The notes: generated by a model not told the origin, from the sequence alone. A stretch of DNA of 31,833 nucleotides from Bacteroidetes bacterium UBA3022 (GCA_002346225.1 DDYY01000097.1:54756-86588), one strand, 5' to 3'; shown: positions 9,332 through 17,891, counted from the first letter of the stretch. Made by a program: numbers and translations.

Positions 9332-11886
9332 TGGGAAAACGGTTAGCAAAGAAGGTGCTGCTGATAGGCTGGGATGCAGCTGACTGGAAAGTGATCCATC
9401 CGTTGATGGATGCAGGTCATATGCCTACATTGGAAAAACTGGTGAACGGTGGTGTAATGGGTAACCTCGCCACCCTGGATCCTCCTTTATCGCCCATGCT
9501 GTGGACCTCCATTAGCACAGGTAAACGGCCTTACAAACACGGTATTCACGGCTTCACGGAGCCCGACCCCTCAGGGAAAGGCGTACGGCCTGCCTATATC
9601 ACTTCGCGCAAGGTGAAAGCAGTCTGGAATATTTTCAACCAGCACAACATGAAAAGCCATGTCATCGGCTGGTGGCCCAGTCACCCTGCCGAGCCGATCA
9701 ATGGCACCATGATCTCCAATTTTTATCAGCGCGCGACGAAACCCATCAATGAACCCTGGCCCATGGCTCCCGGTACGGTGCACCCGGAGGAAAAAGCTGC
9801 CTTCTTCGAGAAGCTGCGCATCCACCCCGGAGAACTGACTGCCGCTCATATCCTGCCTTTTATTCCCAAGGCATCGGAGATAGACCAGGAAAAAGACAAA
9901 CGCCTGCAATCCCTGACGAAAATACTGGCAGATGCCTCTACCATACAGGCAGCAGCTACTTATATTTTGGAAAATGAAGAATGGGATTTCATGGGTGTCT
10001 ACTTCGATGCCATCGACCATTTCTGTCATGGTTTCATGAAATTCCACCCGCCGCAATTACCCGGTATCCCCGATGATAAATTCGAACTCTACAAAGACGT
10101 AGTCATCAGCGCCTACAAGTTCCACGATATGATGCTGGAGCGCTTACTGCAATTGGCAGGAGAAGATGTGACGGTGATGCTGATATCCGACCACGGCTTC
10201 CACCCCGATCACCTGCGACCGCTGGCACTGCCTAAAGAACCGGCAGCACCGGCACTGGAGCACAGCCCATACGGAATTGTGGTGATGAACGGTCCCCATA
10301 TCAAAAAAGATGAGCGCATTTACGGCGCCAGCATTCTGGATGTTACGCCTACCCTGCTCACCCTGTTTGGTCTCCCTGTTGGGAACGACATGGATGGCAA
10401 TGTAATGGTCAATGCCTTTGATGAAACTATCCTGCCCGATCGCATAGAGTCCTGGGAGAACGTACCTGGGAACAGCGGTCAGCATGACCCCAATAAGCAG
10501 GAAGATCCTTATGCTGCAGCTGAAGCACTGGAGCAGCTGATTGAACTGGGGTATGTGGAAAGGCCGGATGAAAACGTCGAAAAGGCCATTCAGAAAACCG
10601 TTGCGGAAAATAATTTCTACCTCGCACGGGCTTACATACATGGAAGAAAACACGCCGAAGCCATAGAATTGCTCGAAAAACTGGTTACTGATTATCCGGA
10701 AGTGAGCCGCTTCTCCCTGAGGCTGGCCCATTGTTACCAGACGACCAACCAGATTGATAAATGTCGGACCGAACTGACCCGACTGAAAGAGGTTACCGGC
10801 AAAGAATCCATATCTACCAAGCTCATGGAGAGCAGCCTGCTGATGATGGAAAACAAGCCTATGCAGGCCAAGGAAATGCTGGAGGCCATCGAAAAGGAAC
10901 ACCCTCAGGCGCGCATCAACATGCCGTTGGGGAGGGCTTATTTGCAGGTGAAGGACTGGAAAAAGGCGCAGACTGCCTTTGAAAGGGAAATTGAGCACGA
11001 CCACGAAAACGCCCTGGCTTACCATAGCCTGGGTGTCGCCCTGATGCGGCAACATCAATACGAGCCGGCCGCCGATCACCTGCTGACAGCCGTCGGACTC
11101 ATGTACCATTTCCCCTTTGCCCATTACCACCTGGGTGAATCACTGTACCATTTAGGTGAGTACGAGCGCGCTGCCGAAGCATTCGAGGTGACCCTCAAGA
11201 TGGCACCGGGTGTCAATAAAGCACGCTTGTGGTTGTCCAAAATTTACAGCGAGCACCTGAAAAAGCCGGAAGCAGCCGAACAATTGACGGAAGAACTGGA
11301 CGAACACATGCAGGGAGAGATTACCATCGTCTCCGGTTTGCCACGGTCAGGTACCAGTTTAATGATGCAAATGCTGGAAAAAGGTGGTGTTCCTATCTAT
11401 ACCGATAAGCAGCGCATTCCGGACGAAAACAACCCCAAAGGTTATTACGAGCACGAAGCCGTAAAATCTCTGGGCAAAAACAAACAATGGATGGTAGAGG
11501 CTGATGGGAAAGCCATCAAAATCATTTCGCACTTGCTGTTTGAGTTGCCTGCACGATTCCGCTACAAAATCCTGTTCATGGAGCGCGATCTCGATGAAGT
11601 ACTGATGAGCCAGCACAAGATGCTGGTCCGTAACGGCAAGGCCAAGGAAGGCACCATCAACCTCAAGCTGGCGGGTCCTTTCAGGCAAAACCTGGAAAGG
11701 GTGAAAAGCTGGGTACCTCAGCAGAAAAACATTTCTATTCTCTATGTTTCCCATGCTGCGTTAATGGCAGACGGTGCGGAAGAAATAGAGCGCATCAATC
11801 AATTCCTGGGCGGCCATCTCGATACAGCAGCTATGGCAACTGTAATAGACCGCAGTCTTCATCGCGAAAAGTCTCAAAAATCATGA
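9331..11886 (+). CDS. Alkaline-phosphatase-superfamily / TPR / sulfotransferase-like fusion protein
   Basis: This 851-residue protein has three parts and no signal peptide, so it is probably cytoplasmic. Residues 1-380 form a type I phosphodiesterase-like AP-superfamily domain. Its likely metal ligands are Asp15 (LLIGWDAADW), Asp226/Asp229/His233 (FDAIDHFCH), Asp287/His288 (SDHGFHPDH) and His311. Ser54 in LSPMLWTSISTG aligns with the family nucleophile. Residues about 390-655 are TPR repeats (for example NALAYHSLGVALMRQHQYEP). Residues about 660-851 resemble a PAPS-dependent sulfotransferase, with the 5'-phosphosulfate loop PRSGTS at 671-676 and a 3'-phosphate-type motif ERDLDEVLMS (Arg752, Ser760). 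The domain order is clear but the substrate is unknown. It is coupled to the small membrane protein upstream and overlaps the T9SS cargo gene downstream by 4 bases. AP-family members cleave phosphate or sulfate esters, so opposing or sequential chemistry in one chain is possible. Confidence 0.88.
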   Translation: MGKRLAKKVLLIGWDAADWKVIHPLMDAGHMPTLEKLVNGGVMGNLATLDPPLSPMLWTSISTGKRPYKHGIHGFTEPDPSGKGVRPAYITSRKVKAVWNIFNQHNMKSHVIGWWPSHPAEPINGTMISNFYQRATKPINEPWPMAPGTVHPEEKAAFFEKLRIHPGELTAAHILPFIPKASEIDQEKDKRLQSLTKILADASTIQAAATYILENEEWDFMGVYFDAIDHFCHGFMKFHPPQLPGIPDDKFELYKDVVISAYKFHDMMLERLLQLAGEDVTVMLISDHGFHPDHLRPLALPKEPAAPALEHSPYGIVVMNGPHIKKDERIYGASILDVTPTLLTLFGLPVGNDMDGNVMVNAFDETILPDRIESWENVPGNSGQHDPNKQEDPYAAAEALEQLIELGYVERPDENVEKAIQKTVAENNFYLARAYIHGRKHAEAIELLEKLVTDYPEVSRFSLRLAHCYQTTNQIDKCRTELTRLKEVTGKESISTKLMESSLLMMENKPMQAKEMLEAIEKEHPQARINMPLGRAYLQVKDWKKAQTAFEREIEHDHENALAYHSLGVALMRQHQYEPAADHLLTAVGLMYHFPFAHYHLGESLYHLGEYERAAEAFEVTLKMAPGVNKARLWLSKIYSEHLKKPEAAEQLTEELDEHMQGEITIVSGLPRSGTSLMMQMLEKGGVPIYTDKQRIPDENNPKGYYEHEAVKSLGKNKQWMVEADGKAIKIISHLLFELPARFRYKILFMERDLDEVLMSQHKMLVRNGKAKEGTINLKLAGPFRQNLERVKSWVPQQKNISILYVSHAALMADGAEEIERINQFLGGHLDTAAMATVIDRSLHREKSQKS

Positions 11887-12758
11887 AACAACCATCCGGC
11901 ATTAACGAGCGGCGATTAAGTGCTTATTCCACAGCTGCTGCGGCTTTGATAGGCATCCCTTTGCAGGCAGATGCATTTATTGTCTATCAGGATATTGACC
12001 CGGATCTGGTCGTTCTGAGCAATGACACCCTATTCCTCGATATTGATGGAGATGGAATTGACGATATCCAGTTCTGGATTGAAAGCCAGGCCGGTGTAAT
12101 CACCAGTGCTTCAGGCGGCGTTTTCAGTTACACCTACCGATTTGCTTACGCCAGCGCTCTGAATGCCAACCGAATTTTTGGTATGCCTGCTACCTCCGAA
12201 GGATTCTCTTTCAACAGTGCCTATAATTTTACTTCCGGTGATCTGATTGGTGGAAGCACCCTTCCCTTATTTGCCAACAAGGCCCGACTGAGCAGTCATG
12301 TAGTGTTGAATAGTATTCCTTTTTACAGCGGTGGACCCTGGAATGGCGTAGATAACGGCTTGATGGGCGTGCGGTTCAATATTGACGGCAATCAGCATTT
12401 TGCATGGATACGACTCTCAGTAGCCGCAACAGGCAGCAGCATGACCATCAGTGAACTGGCCTGGGATAACCAGACAGATGTGGGGGGCATAACGGCCGGA
12501 CTGACTGCATCGATTGCAGGAATAGACGGCAGTGCTCCGAATATCTGGGGGGTTGGCAACACTGTAATCATAGAAGACATTTCACCTTCTGCCATCGTAC
12601 AGCTTTTCAATATACAAGGTCAGGCCATTCCTTTTGAACGGCAGGATGGGGCTCGTATACAACTGCAAGTAGCAGCTGCGGAACCGGGAAATTATATAGT
12701 TCGTATTCAGGAAGATGGGGCTGTGTATACTAAACAGCTCTTTCTCACCAGCATGTGA
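11883..12758 (+). CDS. T9SS type A cargo protein, first of three tandem paralogues
   Basis: This 291-residue secreted protein overlaps the upstream fusion gene by ATGA, so it is probably in the same transcript. The N-terminus RRLSAYSTAAAALIGIPL is the signal peptide and is followed by FIVYQDIDPDL, the hallmark start of this local family. Residues around 55-63 form a Ca-binding-type loop (DIDGDGIDD). Other shared features are GVRFNIDGNQHFAWIRL and the C-terminal sorting tail, with VQLFNIQGQAI, NYIVRIQ and KQLFLTSM. The usual YPNP of type A tails is absent, as it is in its neighbours. It is the most divergent of the three. The function is unknown; it is expected at the cell surface or outside the cell. 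Confidence 0.8.
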   Translation: MKQPSGINERRLSAYSTAAAALIGIPLQADAFIVYQDIDPDLVVLSNDTLFLDIDGDGIDDIQFWIESQAGVITSASGGVFSYTYRFAYASALNANRIFGMPATSEGFSFNSAYNFTSGDLIGGSTLPLFANKARLSSHVVLNSIPFYSGGPWNGVDNGLMGVRFNIDGNQHFAWIRLSVAATGSSMTISELAWDNQTDVGGITAGLTASIAGIDGSAPNIWGVGNTVIIEDISPSAIVQLFNIQGQAIPFERQDGARIQLQVAAAEPGNYIVRIQEDGAVYTKQLFLTSM

Positions 12759-12814
12759 GGCATAACGCATTAAATTTATGTTATCGAAACTGTGTGCATT
12801 TCATTAATACACAC

Positions 12815-12822
12815 TATATTAG
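12815..12822 (+). promoter_or_regulatory. Possible -7 box (TATATTAG) before the second paralogue
   Basis: TATATTAG differs by one base from TAnnTTTG and lies 36 bases before the ATG at 12859, in the 100-base gap after the first paralogue. No clean -33 TTG is seen. There is no terminator in this gap, so read-through from upstream is equally possible. Confidence 0.25.
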
Positions 12823-12858
12823 CGGCATAATTAGAACTCCTTAAAAATCAAATAGTAA

Positions 12859-13776
12859 ATGGAAAAACGCTACAAATTATCAGCTAACAAAAAATTAGCT
12901 GCGTATTCTGCGATGGCTGGTGCTTTTATAGTTGCCGGTGCGGGATCCGCTTCCGGACAAATTGTTTATACTGACATCGATCCGGATGAAACTTACGGCG
13001 CCGATGGCGACATCTTTGAACTCGACCTGAACGGTGATGGCGTGGTAGACTTAGCACTGCAAAAAGTGTTTGCTACTACAGCAGCTACTTTCAGCTACGG
13101 TACATTGACGTTCCCCGGTACGCTGCAATACAACCATATTTATGCTATTCCTGCTACCGGTAACGGCTTACAAGGAAGCTATGGTGCCTATGGCTTTGCT
13201 TATGCCTATGCACTGGACGGTGGCGCAACTATTGGTGCAGGTGAGGACTTCGTATCAACAGGTGGTAGCCTGGTATTCAGCCTTGCTTACAACGTAGAAT
13301 TGGCTCCCGGTTCATTTGCATCAGGAAACTTTTTCTCTGATGGTAACTGGTTCGGCGGACAAACTGACAAATACCTCGGTATTCGTTTTGATGCTGCCGG
13401 CAATGAGCACTATGGTTGGTTGCGCATGGATGTTGCTTCTGATAACATCGAATTTACTGTAAAAGACTACGCTTTTGAAGCTACGCCTGAAACAGATATC
13501 GATGCAGGTGTTTCCGTAAGCATCAACAACCTTATCGATCCTTCTGCTATCAACGCTTACAGCTTTGGTAACACCATCCACATCAATGTGAACGGTCTGA
13601 CTGCCAATGACGCTCGCGTACAGGTAGTGAATGCACTGGGTCAGGTAGTGTACAACAATGCACTGAATCTCGCAGGCATGAGCATCGCATTGAACAATGC
13701 AGCTGAAGGTCTGTACACTTTGAATATCGTTGCTGATGGTGCTGTTTACAACAAGCAGCTCTTCATTAACAACTAA
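12859..13776 (+). CDS. T9SS type A cargo protein, second tandem paralogue
   Basis: This 305-residue secreted protein has a clear signal peptide (KLAAYSAMAGAFIVAGAG, cleavage ASG before Gln). The mature part begins IVYTDIDPDETYGADGD and has a Ca-binding-type loop DLNGDGVVD. The middle is rich in Gly, Ala and Tyr. The motif WFGGQTDKYLGIRFD is shared with the third copy. The end (DARVQVVNALGQVVY, GLYTLNIVADG, NKQLFINN) is a type A-like sorting tail without YPNP. It carries its own terminator, so it may be expressed alone. Molecular function is unknown; the Gly/Ala/Tyr-rich beta-type sequence suggests a structural or surface-coat role, which is only inference. Confidence 0.85.
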   Translation: MEKRYKLSANKKLAAYSAMAGAFIVAGAGSASGQIVYTDIDPDETYGADGDIFELDLNGDGVVDLALQKVFATTAATFSYGTLTFPGTLQYNHIYAIPATGNGLQGSYGAYGFAYAYALDGGATIGAGEDFVSTGGSLVFSLAYNVELAPGSFASGNFFSDGNWFGGQTDKYLGIRFDAAGNEHYGWLRMDVASDNIEFTVKDYAFEATPETDIDAGVSVSINNLIDPSAINAYSFGNTIHINVNGLTANDARVQVVNALGQVVYNNALNLAGMSIALNNAAEGLYTLNIVADGAVYNKQLFINN

Positions 13777-13795
13777 TTTTCAAATACGGAATAAG

Positions 13796-13823
13796 AAAAG
13801 GCGCCCAACGGCGCCTTTTTTTT
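13796..13823 (+). terminator. Intrinsic terminator after the second paralogue
   Basis: A perfect 10-bp stem AAAAGGCGCC / GGCGCCTTTT (13796-13805 with 13810-13819) with a 4-base loop runs into eight T's. It begins 19 bases after the stop codon and separates the second from the third paralogue. Confidence 0.92.
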
Positions 13824-13851
13824 ATTCCATGAGTTCGTACTTTTACCTTAC

Positions 13852-14769
13852 ATGTCACCAAAGCACTACAGAAGACATTTACTGAAAGGCTATTCTGCTA
13901 TTGCTGTTGCTTTCCTTACTACCAGAGCAACGGCGCAAATAGACTACACAGATATAGACCCGGATGTGGTATTGAGTGCCGACGGTGATCAATTCGACCT
14001 GGACCTTGACGATAATGGCACTATTGATTTTAGCCTGCGAAAGGTTTTCGTTTCTTCGTACAACCCTACTATATATACAACATTTGGTAATGTATATCCG
14101 GGCATTATACAGCAAAACCATCTGTATGGCACTGCCTGGGATAATAATGCATTACTAGGAGAGCTTTCGCCTTTTGGCTATCAGTACCCGTTTGCATTGG
14201 AAGCAGGTGTTGTTTTCTGCGATATGGAAACCTGGAACAAAGGAGGCGATCAAAGCCTGGTGTACAGTTACGGGTATGTACTGGAATTAGGTGGTGGCGC
14301 GACAGAAGCGTTTACACTGATAGACGACGGCTTCTGGTTCGGCGGACAGACCGATAATTATCTGGGACTGCGCCTCCGTAAAGGCAGTCAAAACTTCACC
14401 GGCTGGTTGCGACTGGATGTAGCACCCGACAATCAATCGTGCACCATCAAGGACTATGCTTTCTATAAAATACCGGGGCAATGTATTGCTACAGGGCAAA
14501 CAAGTGTTCCGGTAAGCGTTGAAGATTTGGATACCCAGCTACAGATACTGCAACGGCAGGGAATACTGCACATTGAAGCTACTGCGAATACAAACTTGAG
14601 CGGACTCCGCTGGCAGGTTACAGATCAACTTGGCAGAGTGGTTCAATGGGGTCAGTTTGAGGCTGCAATGACTTGCGATATCAATATTACTCAACTCCCC
14701 GACGGGATGTATATACTGGCCATACTGCAGCAGGGGCAGCCTTTTACACATGCCTTTCTGGTGCAATAA
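13852..14769 (+). CDS. T9SS type A cargo protein, third tandem paralogue
   Basis: At 305 residues it is the same length as its neighbour and clearly related. It has a signal peptide ending ATA before Gln and a mature start IDYTDIDPDVVLSADGD. An acidic loop DLDDNGTIDF replaces DLNGDGVVD, and WFGGQTDNYLGLRL and GWLRLDVAPDN follow. The sorting tail is WQVTDQLGRVV, then GMYILAIL, then HAFLVQ. It lies 75 bases after the second copy, beyond a terminator, so it needs its own promoter; TACTTTTA at 13838-13845 is a weak candidate and is very close to the ATG. The sequence is more diverged than the shared motifs suggest, indicating an old duplication. Function is unknown; surface or secreted. Confidence 0.83.
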   Translation: MSPKHYRRHLLKGYSAIAVAFLTTRATAQIDYTDIDPDVVLSADGDQFDLDLDDNGTIDFSLRKVFVSSYNPTIYTTFGNVYPGIIQQNHLYGTAWDNNALLGELSPFGYQYPFALEAGVVFCDMETWNKGGDQSLVYSYGYVLELGGGATEAFTLIDDGFWFGGQTDNYLGLRLRKGSQNFTGWLRLDVAPDNQSCTIKDYAFYKIPGQCIATGQTSVPVSVEDLDTQLQILQRQGILHIEATANTNLSGLRWQVTDQLGRVVQWGQFEAAMTCDINITQLPDGMYILAILQQGQPFTHAFLVQ

Positions 14770-14772
14770 AAA

Positions 14773-14801
14773 AAAGGGCCACACTTATGGTGTAGCCCTT
14801 T
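14773..14801 (-). terminator. Intrinsic terminator of the ribosomal super-operon
   Basis: A stem AAAGGGC / GCCCTTT (14773-14779 with 14795-14801) has one mismatch, then three more pairs toward the loop. A run of A's from 14768 to 14775 gives a U-tract on the minus strand, 22 bases after the rplQ stop. It also lies just after the third paralogue on the + strand, but without a T run on that side. Confidence 0.8.
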
Positions 14802-14822
14802 GCGCAGCTTTTAGGGAGCTTA

Positions 14823-15389
14823 TTATGCTTCTTCCTTGGTAGTATCTTCTGCTGTATCATCCGCTTCCGGAGTAGCATCAGCAGCCGGTGCTTCCGCTTC
14901 CGGAGCCGCTTTCTCTTCCACCACTTCTGCAGTTGCAGCAGGAGCCTTCTCAGTTGCCTTAGCTGTGGCGCCGCCTCTTCTGCGTGTTTTCTTCTTACCG
15001 GCAGCCTTAGTTTCCTTGAGCATGTTTTCGTTGTAATCTACCAGCTCGATATAGCACATTTCTGCGTTATCACCGAGACGGTTATCGCCCAGTTTCAGGA
15101 TACGGGTATAACCTCCATTTCTGTTGGCTACCTTACCACCAATACCGTTGAACAGTTCCGTTACAGCTTCTTTGTCCTGCAATTGAGAGAAGGCAGTACG
15201 ACGGTGGTGGGTGGAATCCGATTTAGATAGATTAATCAGCGGCTCAATGTAAGAGCGCAGTTCCTTGGCCTTGGCCACAGTGGTTTTAATCCTTTTATGC
15301 ATAATCAGAGAGGCCGCCATATTGCTTAACATGGCCTTTCTGTGCGCATACTTTCTTCCGAGGTGATTGATTCTGTTTCCGTGTCTCAT
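14823..15389 (-). CDS. rplQ: 50S ribosomal protein L17, with long acidic C-terminal tail
   Basis: L17 binds 23S rRNA near the tunnel-exit side of the large subunit. The N-terminal core is standard (MRHGNRINHLGRKYAHRKAM, then RIKTTVAKAKELR, then GGYTRILKLGDNRLGDNAEM). At 188 residues it is longer than the roughly 115-130 of the E. coli type. After about residue 125 there is a basic patch KKKTRRRGG and then about 55 residues made almost wholly of Ala, Glu, Pro, Thr and Asp, certainly disordered. Such tails occur in other Bacteroidota. It is the last gene of the super-operon, 29 bases after rpoA. Confidence 0.97.
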   Translation of the reverse strand: MRHGNRINHLGRKYAHRKAMLSNMAASLIMHKRIKTTVAKAKELRSYIEPLINLSKSDSTHHRRTAFSQLQDKEAVTELFNGIGGKVANRNGGYTRILKLGDNRLGDNAEMCYIELVDYNENMLKETKAAGKKKTRRRGGATAKATEKAPAATAEVVEEKAAPEAEAPAADATPEADDTAEDTTKEEA

Positions 15390-15418
15390 CGCTTGTTCAT
15401 TTATTCAGCCCGTGCTGA

Positions 15419-16417
15419 TTATTCTTCATCCAGTTTATATTTAGCCAGGTCCATTCCGAACTGCAGGCCTTTGTCCAATACCATAGCTTCAATTTCCACC
15501 AGTGACTTCTTACCGAAGTTTCTGAACTTCAGTAACTCATTGGTATCGTATTTCACCAGTTCAGACAGGTTGTTGATTTTAGCAGCTTTCAAACAGTTGT
15601 AAGCCCTTACCGATAAATCGAGGTCTTCCAGTGGTGTTTTCAGCAGTTTCCTGATATGCAGGGTATGCTCATCAACAGCATCCACTTCTTTCTCTACATT
15701 GGTATTGAAAGTGATTTTCTCATCGGTAATGAGCATGAGGTGCTGAATCATGATGCGGGAAGCTTCCTTAATGGCATCTTCAGGATGGATAGTACCATCT
15801 GTTTTGATATCAATCATGAGCTTCTCATAATCTGTTTTCTGCTCCACACGTGTATTCTCGATGCTGTATTTTACATTCTTGATAGGTGTAAAAATGGCAT
15901 CGATTGGAATTACGCCGATGGTGTCTTCCAGCATTGCATTTTCCTCTGCAGGCACATAACCTCTGCCCTTCTGGATGGTCAGTTCGATATCCAGTTTAAC
16001 ATTGGTTTCCATGCGACAGATAAGCAGGTCGGGGTTCATTACGCTGAAAACATTGGTATGTTTTTCAATTTCACCCGCTGTTAATGCGTCTTTGTCCTTC
16101 AGTGTCAGGAAAATCTTCTCTACCTGGTTTTCATCGCTTCCCATCACTTTCTTCAAACGAACCTGCTTCAGGTTAAGAATGATTTCGGTCACATCTTCCA
16201 TCACACCGGTGATGGTTGAAAACTCATGGTCCACCCCGCTGATCTTAACGGAAGTAATGGCATACCCTTCGAGAGAAGACAATAAGATTCTTCTCAGCGC
16301 ATTACCAATTGTTACTCCGAAGCCGGGCTCCAGTGGTTTGAATTCAAATGAACCTTCAAAATCAGTTGCCTTTTGTAAGGTGATTTTGTCGGGACGTTGG
16401 AAAGTTAGGATAGACAT
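15419..16417 (-). CDS. rpoA: DNA-directed RNA polymerase alpha subunit
   Basis: This is the 332-residue alpha subunit, which dimerises to nucleate RNA polymerase assembly and contacts upstream promoter DNA and activators. The N-terminal domain is intact (KPLEPGFGVTIGNALRRILL at residues 28-47 is the dimer/assembly signature). After a linker, the C-terminal helix-hairpin-helix domain is complete (LSVRAYNCLKAAKINNLSEL, then LKFRNFGKKSLVEIE). Length and both domains are canonical. It lies between rpsD and rplQ, the usual alpha-operon position, 24 bases after rpsD. Confidence 0.98.
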   Translation of the reverse strand: MSILTFQRPDKITLQKATDFEGSFEFKPLEPGFGVTIGNALRRILLSSLEGYAITSVKISGVDHEFSTITGVMEDVTEIILNLKQVRLKKVMGSDENQVEKIFLTLKDKDALTAGEIEKHTNVFSVMNPDLLICRMETNVKLDIELTIQKGRGYVPAEENAMLEDTIGVIPIDAIFTPIKNVKYSIENTRVEQKTDYEKLMIDIKTDGTIHPEDAIKEASRIMIQHLMLITDEKITFNTNVEKEVDAVDEHTLHIRKLLKTPLEDLDLSVRAYNCLKAAKINNLSELVKYDTNELLKFRNFGKKSLVEIEAMVLDKGLQFGMDLAKYKLDEE

Positions 16418-16441
16418 ATATTCAGTTCTATTATTTAAAAA

Positions 16442-17044
16442 TTACTTAGAGTACAATTCCACAATCAGCTGTTCCTTGATATTTTCAGGGATCTGCTGCC
16501 TTTCGGGATATTGCAGGAACACACCTTTCTGGTGCTCGGGATTCCACTCCAGCCAGGGGTATTTTCTGGTATCCGGATTGACATCGCGGAGAATAACCAT
16601 ATCCTTGGATTTATCGCGGATGGTGATCACATCACCCGGACGCAGGGAATGAGACGGTGTACCGGAAATGGTTCCGTTTACTTCCACGTGCTTGTGGTTC
16701 ACCAGCTGTCTGGCAGCACGGCGCGTAGGCGCTAAGCCCATACGATACACTGTATTATCCAGACGTGCCTCCAGCAACTGCAACAGGATTTCACCTGTAA
16801 CACCCTGGCGCTTTGCGGCCACTTCATAGGTTTTGGCGAACTGGCGCTCGAGCAGCCCGTAGGTATATTTCGCTTTTTGCTTTTCCTTCAGCTGAATACC
16901 GTATTCAGAGGCAGTCTTACGGCGCTTGGAAACACCGTGTTGCCCCGGAGGGTATTTTCTTCTTTCAAATGCCTTATCAAAACCAAAGATCGGCTCACCA
17001 AACGTTCTGGCCTTCTTTGAAGTGGGTCCTGTATATCTTGCCAT
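16442..17044 (-). CDS. rpsD: 30S ribosomal protein S4
   Basis: S4 is a primary 16S rRNA binder at the 5' domain that nucleates 30S assembly and shapes the mRNA entry site. At 200 residues it has normal length. The S4 RNA-binding domain is clear (RLDNTVYRMGLAPTRRAARQ, then VNHKHVEVNG). The N-terminal segment has no Cys cluster, so this is the zinc-free form. In E. coli S4 represses the alpha operon; I see no obvious target structure here. It lies 25 bases after rpsK. Confidence 0.98.
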   Translation of the reverse strand: MARYTGPTSKKARTFGEPIFGFDKAFERRKYPPGQHGVSKRRKTASEYGIQLKEKQKAKYTYGLLERQFAKTYEVAAKRQGVTGEILLQLLEARLDNTVYRMGLAPTRRAARQLVNHKHVEVNGTISGTPSHSLRPGDVITIRDKSKDMVILRDVNPDTRKYPWLEWNPEHQKGVFLQYPERQQIPENIKEQLIVELYSK

Positions 17045-17069
17045 TGCTCTTAGATATAATTATTATCAA

Positions 17070-17462
17070 TTAAACTCTTCTTCTTTTCGGTGGACGGCAT
17101 CCGTTGTGCGGCATCGGAGTCACATCTTTTATCACCATTACATCGATTCCGGAATTCACTATCTGACGGATAGCAGCTTCCCTTCCTGATCCGGGTCCTT
17201 TCACGAATACATCTACACGGCGCAGACCTGCATCGTAGGCTACCTTGGCAGCATCGCTTACAGCTACCTGAGCAGCATAAGGTGTATTCTTTTTGGATCC
17301 TCTGAAACCGCCCTTACCGGCTGATGACCAGGATATGGTTTGTCCTGTCGAGTTGGTGAAGGTTACGATAATGTTGTTGAACGATGACTGGATATATGCT
17401 TGTCCGTCTGCGTCCACTTTCACTACGCGTTTCTTGGTTGTTTTTTTGCTTGATTTAGCCAT
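17070..17462 (-). CDS. rpsK: 30S ribosomal protein S11
   Basis: S11 sits on the 30S platform near the mRNA exit and contacts S7. The 130-residue protein begins with a Lys-rich N-terminal tail (KSSKKTTKKRVVKV). The conserved core follows, with SSFNNIIVTFTNSTGQTISW, SAGKGGFRGSKKNTPYAAQ and GPGSGREAAIRQ. It ends with the expected basic tail PHNGCRPPKRRRV. It lies 38 bases after rpsM, the widest gap within the cluster. Confidence 0.98.
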   Translation of the reverse strand: MAKSSKKTTKKRVVKVDADGQAYIQSSFNNIIVTFTNSTGQTISWSSAGKGGFRGSKKNTPYAAQVAVSDAAKVAYDAGLRRVDVFVKGPGSGREAAIRQIVNSGIDVMVIKDVTPMPHNGCRPPKRRRV

Positions 17463-17500
17463 TACTTACAATTGAAGTTGTGGTATTGCTACTTTAATTA

Positions 17501-17881
17501 TTATCCTTTAGGTGCCTTCTTCTTACCGGCAACAGTTTTCTTCCTTCCCTTACGGGTACGGGCATTGCTCTGAGTTTGCTGTCCGCGAACGGGCAGGCCT
17601 TTTCTGTGGCGAACACCGCGATAAGAACCGATATCCATCAGTCGCTTAATGGACAACTGCACTTCTGAACGAAGGGCACCCTCCACTTTAAACTCATTGT
17701 TGATGGTGTTGCGGATGGCGTTGATTTCATCATCGCTCCAATCCTTTACTTTCTTATCCTGCTCTACTCCTGCGGTTGCCAGTATCTTTCTGGATACTGT
17801 GTCACCGATACCGTAGATATAGGTAAGCGCAATCACACCCCGCTTGTTTTTAGGTAAATCAATACCTGATATCCTTGCCAT
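17501..17881 (-). CDS. rpsM: 30S ribosomal protein S13
   Basis: S13 lies in the 30S head and forms bridges with the 50S subunit and the P-site tRNA. At 126 residues it is complete. It starts MARISGIDLPKNKRGVIALT, has the helix-two-turn-helix region (YIYGIGDTVSRKILATAGV), the signature SYRGVRHRKGLPVRGQQTQS, and a long basic C-terminal tail ending KKKAPKG. It lies 10 bases after rpmJ. Confidence 0.98.
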   Translation of the reverse strand: MARISGIDLPKNKRGVIALTYIYGIGDTVSRKILATAGVEQDKKVKDWSDDEINAIRNTINNEFKVEGALRSEVQLSIKRLMDIGSYRGVRHRKGLPVRGQQTQSNARTRKGRKKTVAGKKKAPKG

Positions 17882-17891
17882 ATGCTATCGT

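Noticed and set aside
10144..11130. Long antisense frame (328 codons) opposite the fusion gene
   Set aside because: It mirrors the codon pattern of the sense gene and has His/Phe/Gln-rich, non-protein-like composition. It is a shadow frame.
14802..14822. A second possible hairpin (AGCT...AGCT) between the terminator and rplQ
   Set aside because: It is only a 4-bp self-complementary motif; the preceding stem with its U-tract explains termination.
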